The notes: generated by a model not told the origin, from the letters alone. A stretch of DNA of 64,000 nt from JAWXCE01 sp033764775 (GCA_033764775.1 JANRIQ010000032.1:116791-180790), one strand, 5' to 3'; numbered from the stretch's first letter, positions 18,474-27,685 are shown. A program made the numbers and translations.

Positions 18474-18547
18474 ACGCAGCAAATCGCCGATAAACAGGGT
18501 CATTCAAATGTGTGGCGGCCTTTTTTTTGTTTAAGGTCTGGTCTCCG

Positions 18548-19279
18548 ATGCGCTTCGTTCTCGTCTCGGCGGCGGCTCTGGCTGTCGTTCATGGCGCCGC
18601 GGCCCAGGACGCCAAGCCACCGGCGACTCGCCAGACTGAGCCACCTCGCGGAAAACCGACGGCTGAACCGAAAAAGCCCGCCACCCCAGCAAACCAGCCG
18701 CAGCCGCCGCAGGCCGCTTCAGAGGAATTGCGGCTGGATAAGAACCAGGTTTCCATCCTCATAAAAAGCACTGTGCTGGCATTGCATCACGCCAACCTCA
18801 CCGGCAACTACTCAGTGCTGAGGGATCTTGGCACGCCAGTCTTCCGTGAAAAGTTCGACCAGGTGCGGCTCGCGCAGATATTCGCCGATTTGCGCACGAG
18901 AAAGATAAATCTCAGCGTTACTTCGATTGCGCCGATAACCCTGGCCAAAAACCCGGAATATACAAAAGACCGCGAATTGAAGTTCAGCGGCTTCTTCAAT
19001 ACCGCGCCTTTGCGCATTCAGTTTGAGCTTTCATTCTTCCAGATCGACAATGTCTGGCGCATCGCGGGAATGGCGGTAGACGCGCTGCCGGCTCAAAACA
19101 GCGCTTTTCCGCAAGCCCAAGCTGAGCCTGGCCCAGCCCCGCCGCCAAGCAGCGATGCGGCAAGTTTATCTGTCAACCCCGCGGCGCAGGTTAAGCCGGG
19201 CGCCGAAGCCGCTAATCAACTCGGCTTCAGGCCGGATGCATCACCTACCTCGGTGCAGATCGACTTATCCCGTCCGTGA
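18548..19279 (+). CDS. Secreted hypothetical protein with NTF2-like central region
   Basis: Not recognised as a named family. From ATG 18548 it is 243 residues: a signal peptide to about residue 20, a Pro/Ala/Lys-rich linker to about 60, then a folded region of some 110 residues (LALHHANLTGNYSVLRDLG through DNVWRIAGMAV) whose pattern resembles NTF2-like pocket domains, then a Pro/Ala-rich tail. An in-frame GTG at 18512 is possible but would precede the signal peptide. It overlaps the convergent glutamine-amidotransferase gene by 15 bases. Confidence 0.65.
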   Translation: MRFVLVSAAALAVVHGAAAQDAKPPATRQTEPPRGKPTAEPKKPATPANQPQPPQAASEELRLDKNQVSILIKSTVLALHHANLTGNYSVLRDLGTPVFREKFDQVRLAQIFADLRTRKINLSVTSIAPITLAKNPEYTKDRELKFSGFFNTAPLRIQFELSFFQIDNVWRIAGMAVDALPAQNSAFPQAQAEPGPAPPPSSDAASLSVNPAAQVKPGAEAANQLGFRPDASPTSVQIDLSRP

Positions 19280-19972
19280 CGCTATATCCGCGGAAACCCC
19301 TTGTAGCCACGATGACAAAAAATCGGAAAGCCACTTTTGTTGTCGGGGGGCCTGGAGCAGGTGCCTGGCGATTTGCGCGGTGCGTTGCTGCACGTGGGGG
19401 CCGCTGAATTTATGTAGAGATTGCGCCGTCCAGCGGTGGATCATGCCGAGGGTGATCTCGGGGTGAAACTGCACCGCGACCGCTGAACCATAGCGGAAAG
19501 CCTGATTCTCGAATACGTCTCCGCGCGCCAGAAGGGTTGCGCCGCGCGGCAGCGAGAAGCCCTCGCGGTGCCAGTGATAGACCCGGCTCGGCATGGCGAC
19601 TCCCGCCTCGGTGGGGCGGATGCGTTGATAGCCGACCTCCACCAGGGCCTCCTCGTGCGGCCGCACCACGCCGCCCAAATGCTTCGCCAGCATCTGCCCG
19701 CCGAGGCATACGCCGAGAAACGGCTTGTTCTCGATGAGGGGGGTGCGCAGCCAGTCGATCTCGCGGCGGATGTAGTCGTCCGGGTCGTTGGCGCTCATCG
19801 GCCCGCCGAAAACAATCGCGCCGGAATGGCCGGCGAGCGTCGGCGGCAGCGGGTCGCCAAAGCGCGGCAAGCGGATATCGAGGGGATAGCCCTTCGCAGC
19901 GAGCGCCCGGCCAATCCGCCCCGTGCTCGAACACCGTTTATGAAGTATGACAAGAATGGGAAGAGGGCGCAT
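19265..19972 (-). CDS. Class I glutamine amidotransferase-like protein
   Basis: Stand-alone GATase1 domain, likely a GMP-synthase-like amidotransferase of unknown acceptor. It has 235 residues from ATG 19972. The nucleophile elbow GVCLGGQ carries the catalytic Cys, and VQFHPEI carries His and Glu of the triad. FGGPMSANDPDDYIRREIDWLR is typical of the GuaA_like glutamine amidotransferases found beside many metabolic genes. An upstream TTG at 20014 is possible. No synthase partner is adjacent. Confidence 0.88.
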   Translation of the reverse strand: MRPLPILVILHKRCSSTGRIGRALAAKGYPLDIRLPRFGDPLPPTLAGHSGAIVFGGPMSANDPDDYIRREIDWLRTPLIENKPFLGVCLGGQMLAKHLGGVVRPHEEALVEVGYQRIRPTEAGVAMPSRVYHWHREGFSLPRGATLLARGDVFENQAFRYGSAVAVQFHPEITLGMIHRWTAQSLHKFSGPHVQQRTAQIARHLLQAPRQQKWLSDFLSSWLQGVSADIASRTG

Positions 19973-20044
19973 CAGCAAGCCGCCGGTGAGTAAATAAGCG
20001 GCTGATGTAAGCAAATATTCGCCGCGCGCTAGACCTTTGCTGCG

Positions 20045-20887
20045 TCAGTAGCGCTTTTTCAACAACCAGCCGATGAATGGCGTGATGACCGGCGTCGGAA
20101 TGGCGCGCGAGAAGATGGACGCGATGAACGGCAATGTCCCCGGCACGATGACCGTGAGCCGGAGCCAGAAGCCCAGATAGGCCCCGCGGGCGGTGCGGTG
20201 CGCGCTGATCGCGCCGGGAAATTTCAGATAATTGGCGTTGCGGACGCCCGCCTTCTGGTGAAACTTCGTCGAAACCGGGCCTGGCGCCGCCACCGACACG
20301 CGCACATCCTTGCCGCGCATCTCTTCCGCGAGGGCGTTGGACAGCGAGCGGACATACGCCTTGCTGGCGTAATAGGCCGCTTGATACGGGCCAGGGAAAA
20401 ACCCGGCGAGGGAGCCGACGTTCAGCACGCCGCCGCCGCCGGCGCGGATCATATCCGGCAGCCGCCGCCGGGTGAGTTCGCTCAGCGCGGTGATGTTGAG
20501 ATCGATCATCCGGCGCAACGCGGCGCCCCCTTGCGCCTCGAACTCGCCGCCATAGCCCACGCCCGCGTTGTTTACGAGGATGAAGCCGTAAAGTCCGTGC
20601 GCGTTGAGAGCGGCGTCGACCGCGTCGATCCCCGCTTCCGTGGCCAGGTCGGCCGGGACGCCGAACGTCCGCCGCCCCGACGCCTCGGCGATGCGCTGAC
20701 GCGCCTCCTCCACATTGCCGGGGCTGCGCGCGACCAGCATCACGTCGAGCCCCTCGCGGGCGAAGCGCAGAGCGAGTTCGTATCCAATGCCTTCCGTCGC
20801 GCCGGTGACAATGACGACGGGCGCGCGTCCGTCGAGCGGTTTCGGCTTGAACGCGACGCCGAGGCGCGAGTAAATCCCGCGCTGCAT
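20045..20887 (-). CDS. Short-chain dehydrogenase/reductase
   Basis: A 280-residue SDR with cofactor loop TGATEGIGYE, NNAGVG, and the YYASKAY Tyr-x-x-x-Lys active site. A hydrophobic C-terminal region (about residues 240-275) suggests membrane association, as in the DltE/YqjQ-like SDRs annotated for lipid substrates. Substrate unknown. Its ATG shares one base with the stop of the upstream TerB gene (TGATG), so they are coupled. The frame stays open a further 560 bases upstream through terB, but that part is a shadow. Confidence 0.88.
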   Translation of the reverse strand: MQRGIYSRLGVAFKPKPLDGRAPVVIVTGATEGIGYELALRFAREGLDVMLVARSPGNVEEARQRIAEASGRRTFGVPADLATEAGIDAVDAALNAHGLYGFILVNNAGVGYGGEFEAQGGAALRRMIDLNITALSELTRRRLPDMIRAGGGGVLNVGSLAGFFPGPYQAAYYASKAYVRSLSNALAEEMRGKDVRVSVAAPGPVSTKFHQKAGVRNANYLKFPGAISAHRTARGAYLGFWLRLTVIVPGTLPFIASIFSRAIPTPVITPFIGWLLKKRY

Positions 20888-21336
20888 CACATCTCGCCGA
20901 GGGCGCGCTTTTTCATGATCATGCGGTCGCGAGTGGAGACGCCAAGCAGCTCCGAGGCGCGCCAGATGAGGTTGTCCTCCAACGGATCGAGGCGTCCGTC
21001 GGCGTAGGCCATCTCCCACATCATGAAAACAAGGCCCTGGCGCTCCTCCTCCGACATCGCCTGTTTGATCTTGGAGGTGAAGCCGTACAGATCGACCGCC
21101 TCCGCCTCGCTCCGTTCGGCCGCGATGATGAGCGCGTTCGTCTCCTCCTGGGTGAGCGAAAAGCGCTGCATCAGCAGCTCCCGAAGCCGGTCCGCCTCGG
21201 TTTCGGTCACGGCGCCGTCGATGACGGACGCGTGGACGAGCAGAGCGGCCGCCGCCACGCGGCTGTTGTCGGGGTTGTCGAGCGGGGCCGGCGCGGACCC
21301 AAACCAGCGCGACAAGGTGTCTTGAAGAAGCTTCAT
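20887..21336 (-). CDS. TerB-family tellurite resistance-like protein
   Basis: A 149-residue all-alpha protein of the TerB/COG4103 type. The Asp-rich loops HASVIDGAVTETEADRL and EMAYADGRLDPLEDNLI match the metal-binding repeats of TerB. In most alphaproteobacteria this is a solitary gene rather than part of a tellurite operon, and its function is not settled. ATG 21336; cotranscribed with the downstream SDR gene. Confidence 0.85.
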   Translation of the reverse strand: MKLLQDTLSRWFGSAPAPLDNPDNSRVAAAALLVHASVIDGAVTETEADRLRELLMQRFSLTQEETNALIIAAERSEAEAVDLYGFTSKIKQAMSEEERQGLVFMMWEMAYADGRLDPLEDNLIWRASELLGVSTRDRMIMKKRALGEM

Positions 21337-21500
21337 GATGCATCCGTTCGATGCGCGCGGTGCGCGGCGATATATTCGATATGGCGGAGACTTGCGGGAA
21401 TTTCGAGGCGACGCGGGCGGGCCAGGCGGAAAAATCGCCGGTGGTTGCCAAACGCGGCCAAATCCCGTTAGCTGGCGAACATCAGGCAAGGACATGAAGC

Positions 21501-21899
21501 ATGGCTAAAGCGTGGCGACGCAGCGCGGTTGCTGGTTTTGCTGTCTGGTTCGCGGCGTCGGCGGCGAGCGCGCAGGCGCCGGCTGTCGCCCCGGGCGACG
21601 ATCGGCCTTACGACGCGCAAATCCACCGTTTGGCCGAAATCCTCGGCGCGGTGCATTACCTGCGCGAGTTGTGCGGCCAGGACGAAGGTCAGACCTGGCG
21701 CGATCAGATGCGCGAGCTGGTCAACGCGGAAGGGTCGAGCGCCCTGCGCAAGGCGCGTCTTGTTGAAAACTTCAACAAAGGCTATCGCGGCTACGCTCGC
21801 ACGTACCGCACGTGCAACCGGTCGGCCATCATCGCCATCAACCGCTTCATGGAGCAGGGCGCGGCGATCACCAACGTCCTCATCCAGGACAACCGCTGA
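21501..21899 (+). CDS. TIGR02301-family secreted protein
   Basis: A 132-residue protein found throughout Hyphomicrobiales with unknown role. It has a signal peptide (cleavage near ASAQA) and the conserved core HRLAEILGAVHYLRELC followed by WRDQMRELV and FNKGYRGYARTYRTC, with two cysteines likely to form a disulphide. ATG 21501 follows within 165 bases of the divergent terB start. Confidence 0.87.
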   Translation: MAKAWRRSAVAGFAVWFAASAASAQAPAVAPGDDRPYDAQIHRLAEILGAVHYLRELCGQDEGQTWRDQMRELVNAEGSSALRKARLVENFNKGYRGYARTYRTCNRSAIIAINRFMEQGAAITNVLIQDNR

Positions 21900-22075
21900 A
21901 CGCTTCAGCCGCCGTTCAGCCTGGCGCGCGCAGCATGGCCCGTCGCGCTGTTTACGATTAATCAACGCTTGTCTTGCGGCTTGGCGGAGGATTAGGCTGT
22001 CATGCTGCGGAAAAGGGCGCGCGGCTGGACTATCACGCGCGATTGGCGGTTTTAGCCGCATCCGTTTTGGAGCGT

Positions 22076-22324
22076 ATGATGACGCATCAAGGGGTAGCCG
22101 CGAACGAGGAGCAAAAGCAGGCGGCGCTGCGCTACATTCTGGAGGCGTGGGAAGAGGCGCTACGCGACGGCATCGAGCCGGAGATGCTGGCCAACGCGGC
22201 GCTGTTCTCGGCGCTGTCGGACCTGATCTCGATCTATGGCGAGGACGCCGTCGCCTGCATGACGTCGAACCTGTCGCGCCGCATCGAGAACGGCGAGTTC
22301 ACGATCAGCAAGGTCATCCAGTAA
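22076..22324 (+). CDS. Small conserved hypothetical protein
   Basis: Not recognised by name. An 82-residue soluble, acidic, helical protein (LRYILEAWEEALRDGIEPEMLANAAL... as key stretch, shown only in part). Two adjacent ATGs at 22076 and 22079 follow GGAG; the second has the better spacing. No signal peptide or membrane segment. It ends 12 bases before the stop of the convergent LysE-type gene. I believe similar small proteins are widespread in Hyphomicrobiales, but this was not searched. Confidence 0.7.
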   Translation: MMTHQGVAANEEQKQAALRYILEAWEEALRDGIEPEMLANAALFSALSDLISIYGEDAVACMTSNLSRRIENGEFTISKVIQ

Positions 22325-22336
22325 CCGTCCTCACGG

Positions 22337-23098
22337 CTAAGGCGCGAGCGACGCGCGGGTCTGATAGTAGTCGATGAGGCCCGCCGAAAACTGCACCAGC
22401 AGCACGCCGCCGAAAATCAGCAGGAGCAGCCCGGCCCCTTGGTTGATCATTCTCAGCCGGCCGTGATTGAGCTTGTGCCGCACCCGCGAGATGAGCCGCG
22501 ACAGCCCAGCCCACCAGAGCAGGCTGCCCGTCATGATCGCCGCCACGAGGGTCAGCGCGTGGCTCGTGTTCTCCACCCCGTTCACCATCGACCCGAGGCC
22601 GCCGATGATGGCGAACAGCCCGAGGATCGCCCCCAGATTGGTGATCGTGAGAAAGAACGTCTGCGGGATAATGGCCGCGTGAGGGGCCAGCCGCCACACG
22701 GACAGCCGCAAGGTCGGGCGCAGAAAGCCGGGCAGCAACTCCACCATCCGCCGCAGCCGGGTGATGTTGTTGCGCGCGGTGACGATCACCTTCGGCTCTT
22801 TCAGCAGGAGGCGCAGGCCGAAACCGATCATCACCGCGGCGCCGATGAATTTGATCTTGTGCTTATGGTCGGCCATGACGCCCGAAATGGCGGTGATGCC
22901 GAACGCCGCCACCGTCGCGATGAGCCCGTCGGCCAGCACTGCGCCGATGCCCGCCGCGAAGCCGCCCCAGAAGCCGCGCTCCAGCGTGCGCTGGATGCAC
23001 ACCACATTGACCGGGCCGACCGGCGCCGCAATGAGGACGCCGATGACGAGGCCCGCCAGGATCAGATAGACGAAAGTGAACACGGGATCGCCGCTCAC
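22337..23098 (-). CDS. LysE-family amino acid exporter
   Basis: Inner-membrane transporter of the LysE/RhtB family, about 253 residues, with six predicted helices. The conserved N-terminal motif APVGPVNVVCIQRTLERG (first helix end) and FWGGFAAGIGAVLAD are visible. I chose the GTG at 23098 (GGAG nine bases upstream); a TTG at 23113 is the alternative. The middle loop (about residues 110-135) is longer than usual. Substrate unknown. Confidence 0.85.
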   Translation of the reverse strand: MSGDPVFTFVYLILAGLVIGVLIAAPVGPVNVVCIQRTLERGFWGGFAAGIGAVLADGLIATVAAFGITAISGVMADHKHKIKFIGAAVMIGFGLRLLLKEPKVIVTARNNITRLRRMVELLPGFLRPTLRLSVWRLAPHAAIIPQTFFLTITNLGAILGLFAIIGGLGSMVNGVENTSHALTLVAAIMTGSLLWWAGLSRLISRVRHKLNHGRLRMINQGAGLLLLIFGGVLLVQFSAGLIDYYQTRASLAP

Positions 23099-23284
23099 AG
23101 ACTCATTCTCCAACGACGGGTCATCTTGGCTCGCCGCGGCGTCATGGGAACGCCAAAAATACGCTGGATAGGATCCGCAGCATCGTTGTTCACTGTTTTG
23201 AAGGCGCCGCCGCCCATGCTCCTAAACTTCAGGCTGTCCCGACCGCTCCCTCAACGCGCGAGATGGGGAAATCGGCGCAATCTC

Positions 23285-23830
23285 ATGCGTTCGCTCACCG
23301 CGCCTCTCTTGCTCGCCATGTGTTTAGTGTCGGGCGCCCCGGTTGTCCACCATGCGCGGGCGCAAACCTCACCGGAGGTCATCCGCGATCCGTCGCGGCT
23401 GCCCGAGCCGGTGGCGCGCATGCGTCAGGCGATCCTCTCGGCGGCTATGTCCGGCGACGTCGAGGCCATGCGCGTCGCCATCGACATGAACGAGCTGCCG
23501 CCAAGCTTCGGCGCCAAGGTGGCCGACCCGGTTGCGCACTGGCGCAAGCTCTCGGCCGACGGCGAGGGCCGCGAAATCCTGGCCGCGCTGGTCGAAATCC
23601 TGCGAACCGGCTTCGTGAAAAAACCGGACGGTAAAGCCGGCGAGATGTTCGTTTGGCCCTATTTTGCTGAAACGCCGTTGAAAGATCTGACGCCCGGCCA
23701 ACGGGTGGAGTTAATGACCATCGTCCCCGCCGCCGACGCGAAGCGCATGATCGAGGCGGGCCAATACACGCATTGGCGCCTTGGCGTATCGTCGACCGGC
23801 GTGTGGCACGTCTTCGACAAGGCGGAATGA
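23285..23830 (+). CDS. Secreted hypothetical protein
   Basis: Not recognised by name. A 181-residue protein from ATG 23285 with a signal peptide ending near HARAQ. The mature part has ARMRQAILSAAMSGDVEAMRVAI followed by a region with WPYFAETPLKDLTPGQRVELM and a C-terminal GVSSTGVWHVF, which gives a folded alpha/beta impression. The same frame is open a long way upstream, antisense to the LysE gene, but that portion is a shadow. Confidence 0.7.
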   Translation: MRSLTAPLLLAMCLVSGAPVVHHARAQTSPEVIRDPSRLPEPVARMRQAILSAAMSGDVEAMRVAIDMNELPPSFGAKVADPVAHWRKLSADGEGREILAALVEILRTGFVKKPDGKAGEMFVWPYFAETPLKDLTPGQRVELMTIVPAADAKRMIEAGQYTHWRLGVSSTGVWHVFDKAE

Positions 23831-23923
23831 CCAAAGCGCCGCAGCGGCGGAACAACCATAGCCGGGCGGCCATTACCCCAGCGTCCCTACAACGCGGTCT
23901 ACGCGCGTCCAACAGGAGCTGGA

Positions 23924-25117
23924 ATGACACACACATATCTACCTTGGCGTATGGCCGGCCTCGCCGTCGCGACGTGCGGCTTATGCATAGGTACTCTGAC
24001 CCTTGCAAGCGCTGACACGGTCACGACGGAAGCCGGCCCGGCCAAACTGGAAAGCCTCGCTAAACTCGACAACCCCTGGGGCGTCACGCTGCTGCCCGAT
24101 GGCGGCTACCTCATCAGTGAAAAGCCTGGCAGGTTACGCATCTTCAAGGACGGCAAGCTTTCCGAACCCATCGCCGGCGTGCCGGAAGTGGCGTTTCGCA
24201 AACAGGGCGGTCTTCTCGATGTGGAGATCGATCCGGACTTCGAGCGGAATAAGTTTGTCTACATCTCGTACGCCGAGCCGGATAGGAGCCGGCCGAATGG
24301 CAAGGACACGCCCGATCCGCGCGTTGGAACAACCGGCGATGACCCCGTGATCAAAGGCGGAGCCGTCGCTCGCGGGCGCTTGGACGGCATGGAGCTGAAG
24401 GACGTGCGAGTGATTTGGCGGCAGCAGCCAAAGCTGGTGGGCCGCGGCCATTTCGGCGGCAAGCTGGCGTTTGCGCGCGATGGCTCGCTGTTCATCACCT
24501 CGGGCGACCGGCAACGCTTCATTCACCCGCAAGACGTGAGCAGCAACGTCGGCAAGATCATCCGCATCAACGCGGACGGCTCCATCCCCAAAGACAATCC
24601 CAAACTCGGCGGCGCGGCCGACGGGATTTACTCGATGGGCCATCGCAACCCGCTCGGCATCGCCATCGACCCTATCACGCAAAATGTCTGGATCAACGAA
24701 ATGGGGCCGCTCGGCGGCGATGAACTCAATCTGGTGGTCGCCGGGAAAAACTACGGCTGGCCGCAGGTGAGCGAGGGGGATCACTACAACAAGGAACCGA
24801 TCCCGCGTCCGTCGTCGAAGCCTGAGTTCACCCAGGCGGCGAAGGTGTGGAACCCCGTTATCTCCCCGTCCGGCATGATCTTTTACACCGGCGACAAGTT
24901 CCCGGGATGGAAAGGCAGCGCGCTCATCGGCGGCCTGTCGTCCCAGGCGCTAATCCGCGTCAAGATCGACGGCGACCGCGTGACCGGCGAGGAGCGGATC
25001 GACATCGGCAAGCGCGTGCGCGACGTGATCCAAGACCGCGACGGCACGCTGCTGCTGCTCATCGACGCGAACAAAGAGCAGGTCGGCGGCGAGCTTATGC
25101 GCCTGTCGCCGCAGTAA
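23924..25117 (+). CDS. PQQ-dependent sugar (aldose) dehydrogenase family protein
   Basis: Periplasmic six-bladed beta-propeller of the soluble glucose/aldose sugar dehydrogenase type (YliI-like), predicted to oxidise aldoses with PQQ. It is 397 residues with a signal peptide ending near LASA. Family motifs: LDNPWGVTLLPDGG, GHFGGKLAFARDGSLFITSGDR, GHRNPLGIAIDP (calcium/PQQ-binding region) and EMGPLGGDELNLV...NYGWP. ATG 23924 has CAGGAG upstream. It overlaps the convergent dihydroorotase gene by 23 bases. No PQQ biosynthesis genes are in the window. Confidence 0.9.
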   Translation: MTHTYLPWRMAGLAVATCGLCIGTLTLASADTVTTEAGPAKLESLAKLDNPWGVTLLPDGGYLISEKPGRLRIFKDGKLSEPIAGVPEVAFRKQGGLLDVEIDPDFERNKFVYISYAEPDRSRPNGKDTPDPRVGTTGDDPVIKGGAVARGRLDGMELKDVRVIWRQQPKLVGRGHFGGKLAFARDGSLFITSGDRQRFIHPQDVSSNVGKIIRINADGSIPKDNPKLGGAADGIYSMGHRNPLGIAIDPITQNVWINEMGPLGGDELNLVVAGKNYGWPQVSEGDHYNKEPIPRPSSKPEFTQAAKVWNPVISPSGMIFYTGDKFPGWKGSALIGGLSSQALIRVKIDGDRVTGEERIDIGKRVRDVIQDRDGTLLLLIDANKEQVGGELMRLSPQ

Positions 25118-26435
25118 GCGTCTCAAATAAGCGGACGGGGGCGCCTGTCGCCTCCGCCGCAAGCTTGCCCTCGCGCATGGCGAAATGGCCGCGCACGATG
25201 GTTGCGACCGGCCAGCCCCGCGTCCGCATCCCCGCGTAAGGCGTCCAGCCGCAGCGGCTTTCGATCCAGGCGTCGGTGATCTCCCGCTCCGCGTTCATGT
25301 CCACCACGGTGAAATCCGCGTCGTAGCCCGCCGCGATCCGCCCCTTGCCTGCGATGCCGAACAGCCGCGCCGGCCCCGCGCTCGTCATGTCCACAAACCG
25401 TTCAATCGAAAGCCGCTCAGCGTTCACGTGGTCGAGCATGACGGGCACGAGCGTCTGAACTCCCGGCATGCCCGAGGGCGACTGCGGGTAAGGCTTGGCC
25501 TTTTCCTCGAGCGTATGCGGCGCGTGGTCGGAGCCGAGAATATCGATGACGCCAGAGGCGACCGCCTCCCACAGCGCCTGCGCGTGCCGGGCGTCGCGCA
25601 CCGGCGGGTTCATTTGCAGCTTCGTCCCCAGCCGCGCGTAATCATCCGCCGAGAGAGTGAGATGGTGCGGCGTAACCTCGGCGGAGGCGAAGTCCTTCGC
25701 GGCGGCGAGCAGGGGCAACTCCTCGGCGGTCGAGATGTGCAGCGCATGCACACGGCTGCCCGCCGCCCGCGCAAGGCGCAACAGCCGCTCGGTCGATTGC
25801 ACGGCGGCGATCTCGTCCCGCCACACTGGATGACTCGCCGCGTCGCCCGCAATGCGCAAGCGAGCGCGCTCCCGCAACCGCGCCTCGTCCTCCGAATGAA
25901 ACGACGCGCGGCGGCGGATCACGGCGAGCACGCGGGCGAGCGTCGCCTCGTCCTCAACCAGCAGGCTGCCTGTGGACGAGCCGATGAACACCTTCACCCC
26001 CGCGCAGCCCTCCATGCGCTCCAGCGCGGGCAGATCGTCCACATTGTCGGCCGTGGCGCCCGCGAAAAACGCGAAGTCGCAAAACATGCGATTGCGGGCG
26101 CGCGCGACCTTATCGGCGAGCGCCGCCGCGCTCGTCGTGGGCGGGTTGGTGTTCGGCATCTCGAAAACGGCGGTGACGCCGCCCGCCACCGCCGCGCGCG
26201 AACCCGTTTCCAAATCTTCCTTGTGCTCGGCGCCCGGCTCGCGGAAATGCACTTGCGTGTCGATGACGCCGGGCAGCACGTGCAACCCGCGCGCGTCGAA
26301 CTCATGCGCGCCTGCGCCCGGCGCGATGCTCCCTAGCCCCGCGATGCGCCCGTCTCGCACTCCAACGTCGCCCGCCCACACGCCCGCGTGATTGACAACC
26401 GTCCCGCCGCGGATGACCAGATCGAATGTGTCCAT
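25095..26435 (-). CDS. pyrC: Dihydroorotase
   Basis: Amidohydrolase-fold enzyme assigned to the dihydroorotase step of pyrimidine synthesis. It is 446 residues from ATG 26435 (GAGGAG upstream). The signature DTQVHFREPG is at residues 59-68, with His63 present but Gln61 where the first metal-binding His of HxH usually lies. ALHISTAEEL (His), EVTPHHL (His) and ILGSDHAPHT (metal Asp) follow. The DTQVH form is common in Hyphomicrobiales dihydroorotase-like proteins. No pyrB is adjacent. Catalysis by this variant is inferred from family assignment only. Confidence 0.85.
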   Translation of the reverse strand: MDTFDLVIRGGTVVNHAGVWAGDVGVRDGRIAGLGSIAPGAGAHEFDARGLHVLPGVIDTQVHFREPGAEHKEDLETGSRAAVAGGVTAVFEMPNTNPPTTSAAALADKVARARNRMFCDFAFFAGATADNVDDLPALERMEGCAGVKVFIGSSTGSLLVEDEATLARVLAVIRRRASFHSEDEARLRERARLRIAGDAASHPVWRDEIAAVQSTERLLRLARAAGSRVHALHISTAEELPLLAAAKDFASAEVTPHHLTLSADDYARLGTKLQMNPPVRDARHAQALWEAVASGVIDILGSDHAPHTLEEKAKPYPQSPSGMPGVQTLVPVMLDHVNAERLSIERFVDMTSAGPARLFGIAGKGRIAAGYDADFTVVDMNAEREITDAWIESRCGWTPYAGMRTRGWPVATIVRGHFAMREGKLAAEATGAPVRLFETLTAATGA

Positions 26436-26501
26436 GCTCTCCTCGCCAGGAACGGAACGCCAGCCACGCCGTTGCCTCACTACCCCACACAGAGGATCGT
26501 C

Positions 26502-26831
26502 ATGCAAGACCCAAAAGACCGGCCCCGGCCCGAAGACCGAGATGCAAGCGACGGCGTCGTCTACAAGAACCGGCGGGAAGCGGATAGCGACCACATGGGC
26601 CAGCAACCCGACACCGGCCCAACGACCGACGAAACGCTTGATAAAGCGCTGCACGACACCTTCCCGGCGAGCGACCCGCCGTCCACCAAAGCCACGAACC
26701 AGGAAACCGTCGAGCCGCCCTACGACGCCATCGACGAGACCGCCGACGCGGACGACGGCGTTGACGCAGTGCCCGACGAGTTCGCGCAAAAGCGCGTGAA
26801 GCCGGTTGTGACGCCGCCTAACCCGGATTAA
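26502..26831 (+). CDS. Small hydrophilic protein with TFPASDPPS motif
   Basis: Not assigned to a named function. A 109-residue acidic, probably disordered protein from ATG 26502 (AGAGGAT upstream). The segment LDKALHDTFPASDPPST at about residues 47-63 is a recurring motif in small alphaproteobacterial stress-type proteins; the rest is Asp/Glu-rich without predicted structure. It is divergent from pyrC and 26 bases before ygfZ, so it may be cotranscribed with it. Confidence 0.7.
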   Translation: MQDPKDRPRPEDRDASDGVVYKNRREADSDHMGQQPDTGPTTDETLDKALHDTFPASDPPSTKATNQETVEPPYDAIDETADADDGVDAVPDEFAQKRVKPVVTPPNPD

Positions 26832-26857
26832 GACAATCGCCTATCAAGAGGCGAACC

Positions 26858-27685
26858 ATGGCTCAAACTCATCGCGCCGCGCTTCCCGATCGCGGCGTTC
26901 TGCGCATTTCCGGCGCCGACGCGGAAGTATTTCTGCAAGGGCTGGTAACGAACGACGTGCAGAAGGCGGCGGACGGCCTCGTGTTCGCCGCGTTGTTGAG
27001 TCCTCAAGGCAAGCTCCTGTGCGACTTTTTCGTTTCGCGGCGGGACAGCTCGTTTCTGCTCGATTGCCCGGCGGCGCAAGCGACCGCGCTGGCGAAGCGG
27101 CTGGCGATGTACAAGCTGCGTTCGGCCGTGACCATCGAAGAGGCCGCCGAGCTAAGCGTCGAGGCGCTCTGGGGCGGCGCTGGCGGCGAGGCCGATCCGC
27201 GCCTGCCGGCGCTCGGCGCGCGGCGCATCGCTCCCCGCGCGGAACTGAGCGAGGGCGGCGATTACCACGCGCATCGCATCGCCCACGCTATTCCGGAAGG
27301 CGGCGTGGATTTCGACTACGGCGAGACATTCCCGCATGACGCCTGCATGGATGTGCTGAACGGCATAGACTTCAAAAAAGGCTGTTACGTCGGCCAGGAG
27401 ATCGTCAGCCGGATGCAGCATCGCGGCACGGCGCGGCGACGGGTCGTCGCGGTCGCGGGCGAGCGGCTGGCGCCGGGCGCGGAGATCATGGCGGGGGCGG
27501 CGTCGCTCGGGCGCATCGGCTCGGTGGCGGGAGAGCGCGGCGTCGCGATTGTGCGGCTCGACCGGGCGGCGGAGGCCATCGCCGGCGGCGTGGAGATCAC
27601 GGCGGGCGGCGCGCCTGTCACGTTGGCGATCCCGACTTGGGCGACTTACGCCTTCGCCGCGCCCCAACCGCACGACGCGCATTAA
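26858..27685 (+). CDS. ygfZ: Folate-binding Fe-S cluster repair protein YgfZ
   Basis: GcvT-fold protein that uses tetrahydrofolate to help assemble or repair certain Fe-S enzymes. It is 275 residues. The diagnostic motif KGCYVGQE with its conserved Cys is at about residues 173-180, and the N-terminal part reads GADAEVFLQGLVTNDVQ as expected. ATG 26858. Followed after 15 bases by a Rid-family gene, giving a small cluster with tag. Confidence 0.93.
   Translation: MAQTHRAALPDRGVLRISGADAEVFLQGLVTNDVQKAADGLVFAALLSPQGKLLCDFFVSRRDSSFLLDCPAAQATALAKRLAMYKLRSAVTIEEAAELSVEALWGGAGGEADPRLPALGARRIAPRAELSEGGDYHAHRIAHAIPEGGVDFDYGETFPHDACMDVLNGIDFKKGCYVGQEIVSRMQHRGTARRRVVAVAGERLAPGAEIMAGAASLGRIGSVAGERGVAIVRLDRAAEAIAGGVEITAGGAPVTLAIPTWATYAFAAPQPHDAH

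Noticed and set aside
18523..18531. Run of eight T as a terminator
   Set aside because: I find no stable stem directly before it.
20888..21451. In-frame upstream extension of the SDR gene
   Set aside because: It runs through the TerB gene in another frame; TerB motifs are clear and the SDR has its own ATG in a TGATG overlap.
22439..23284. Upstream extension of the secreted hypothetical gene
   Set aside because: Antisense to the LysE exporter, whose helices and motifs are clear; the signal peptide begins at 23285.
26436..26789. Upstream extension of the dihydroorotase frame
   Set aside because: No conserved sequence, and a good ribosome site precedes ATG 26435.
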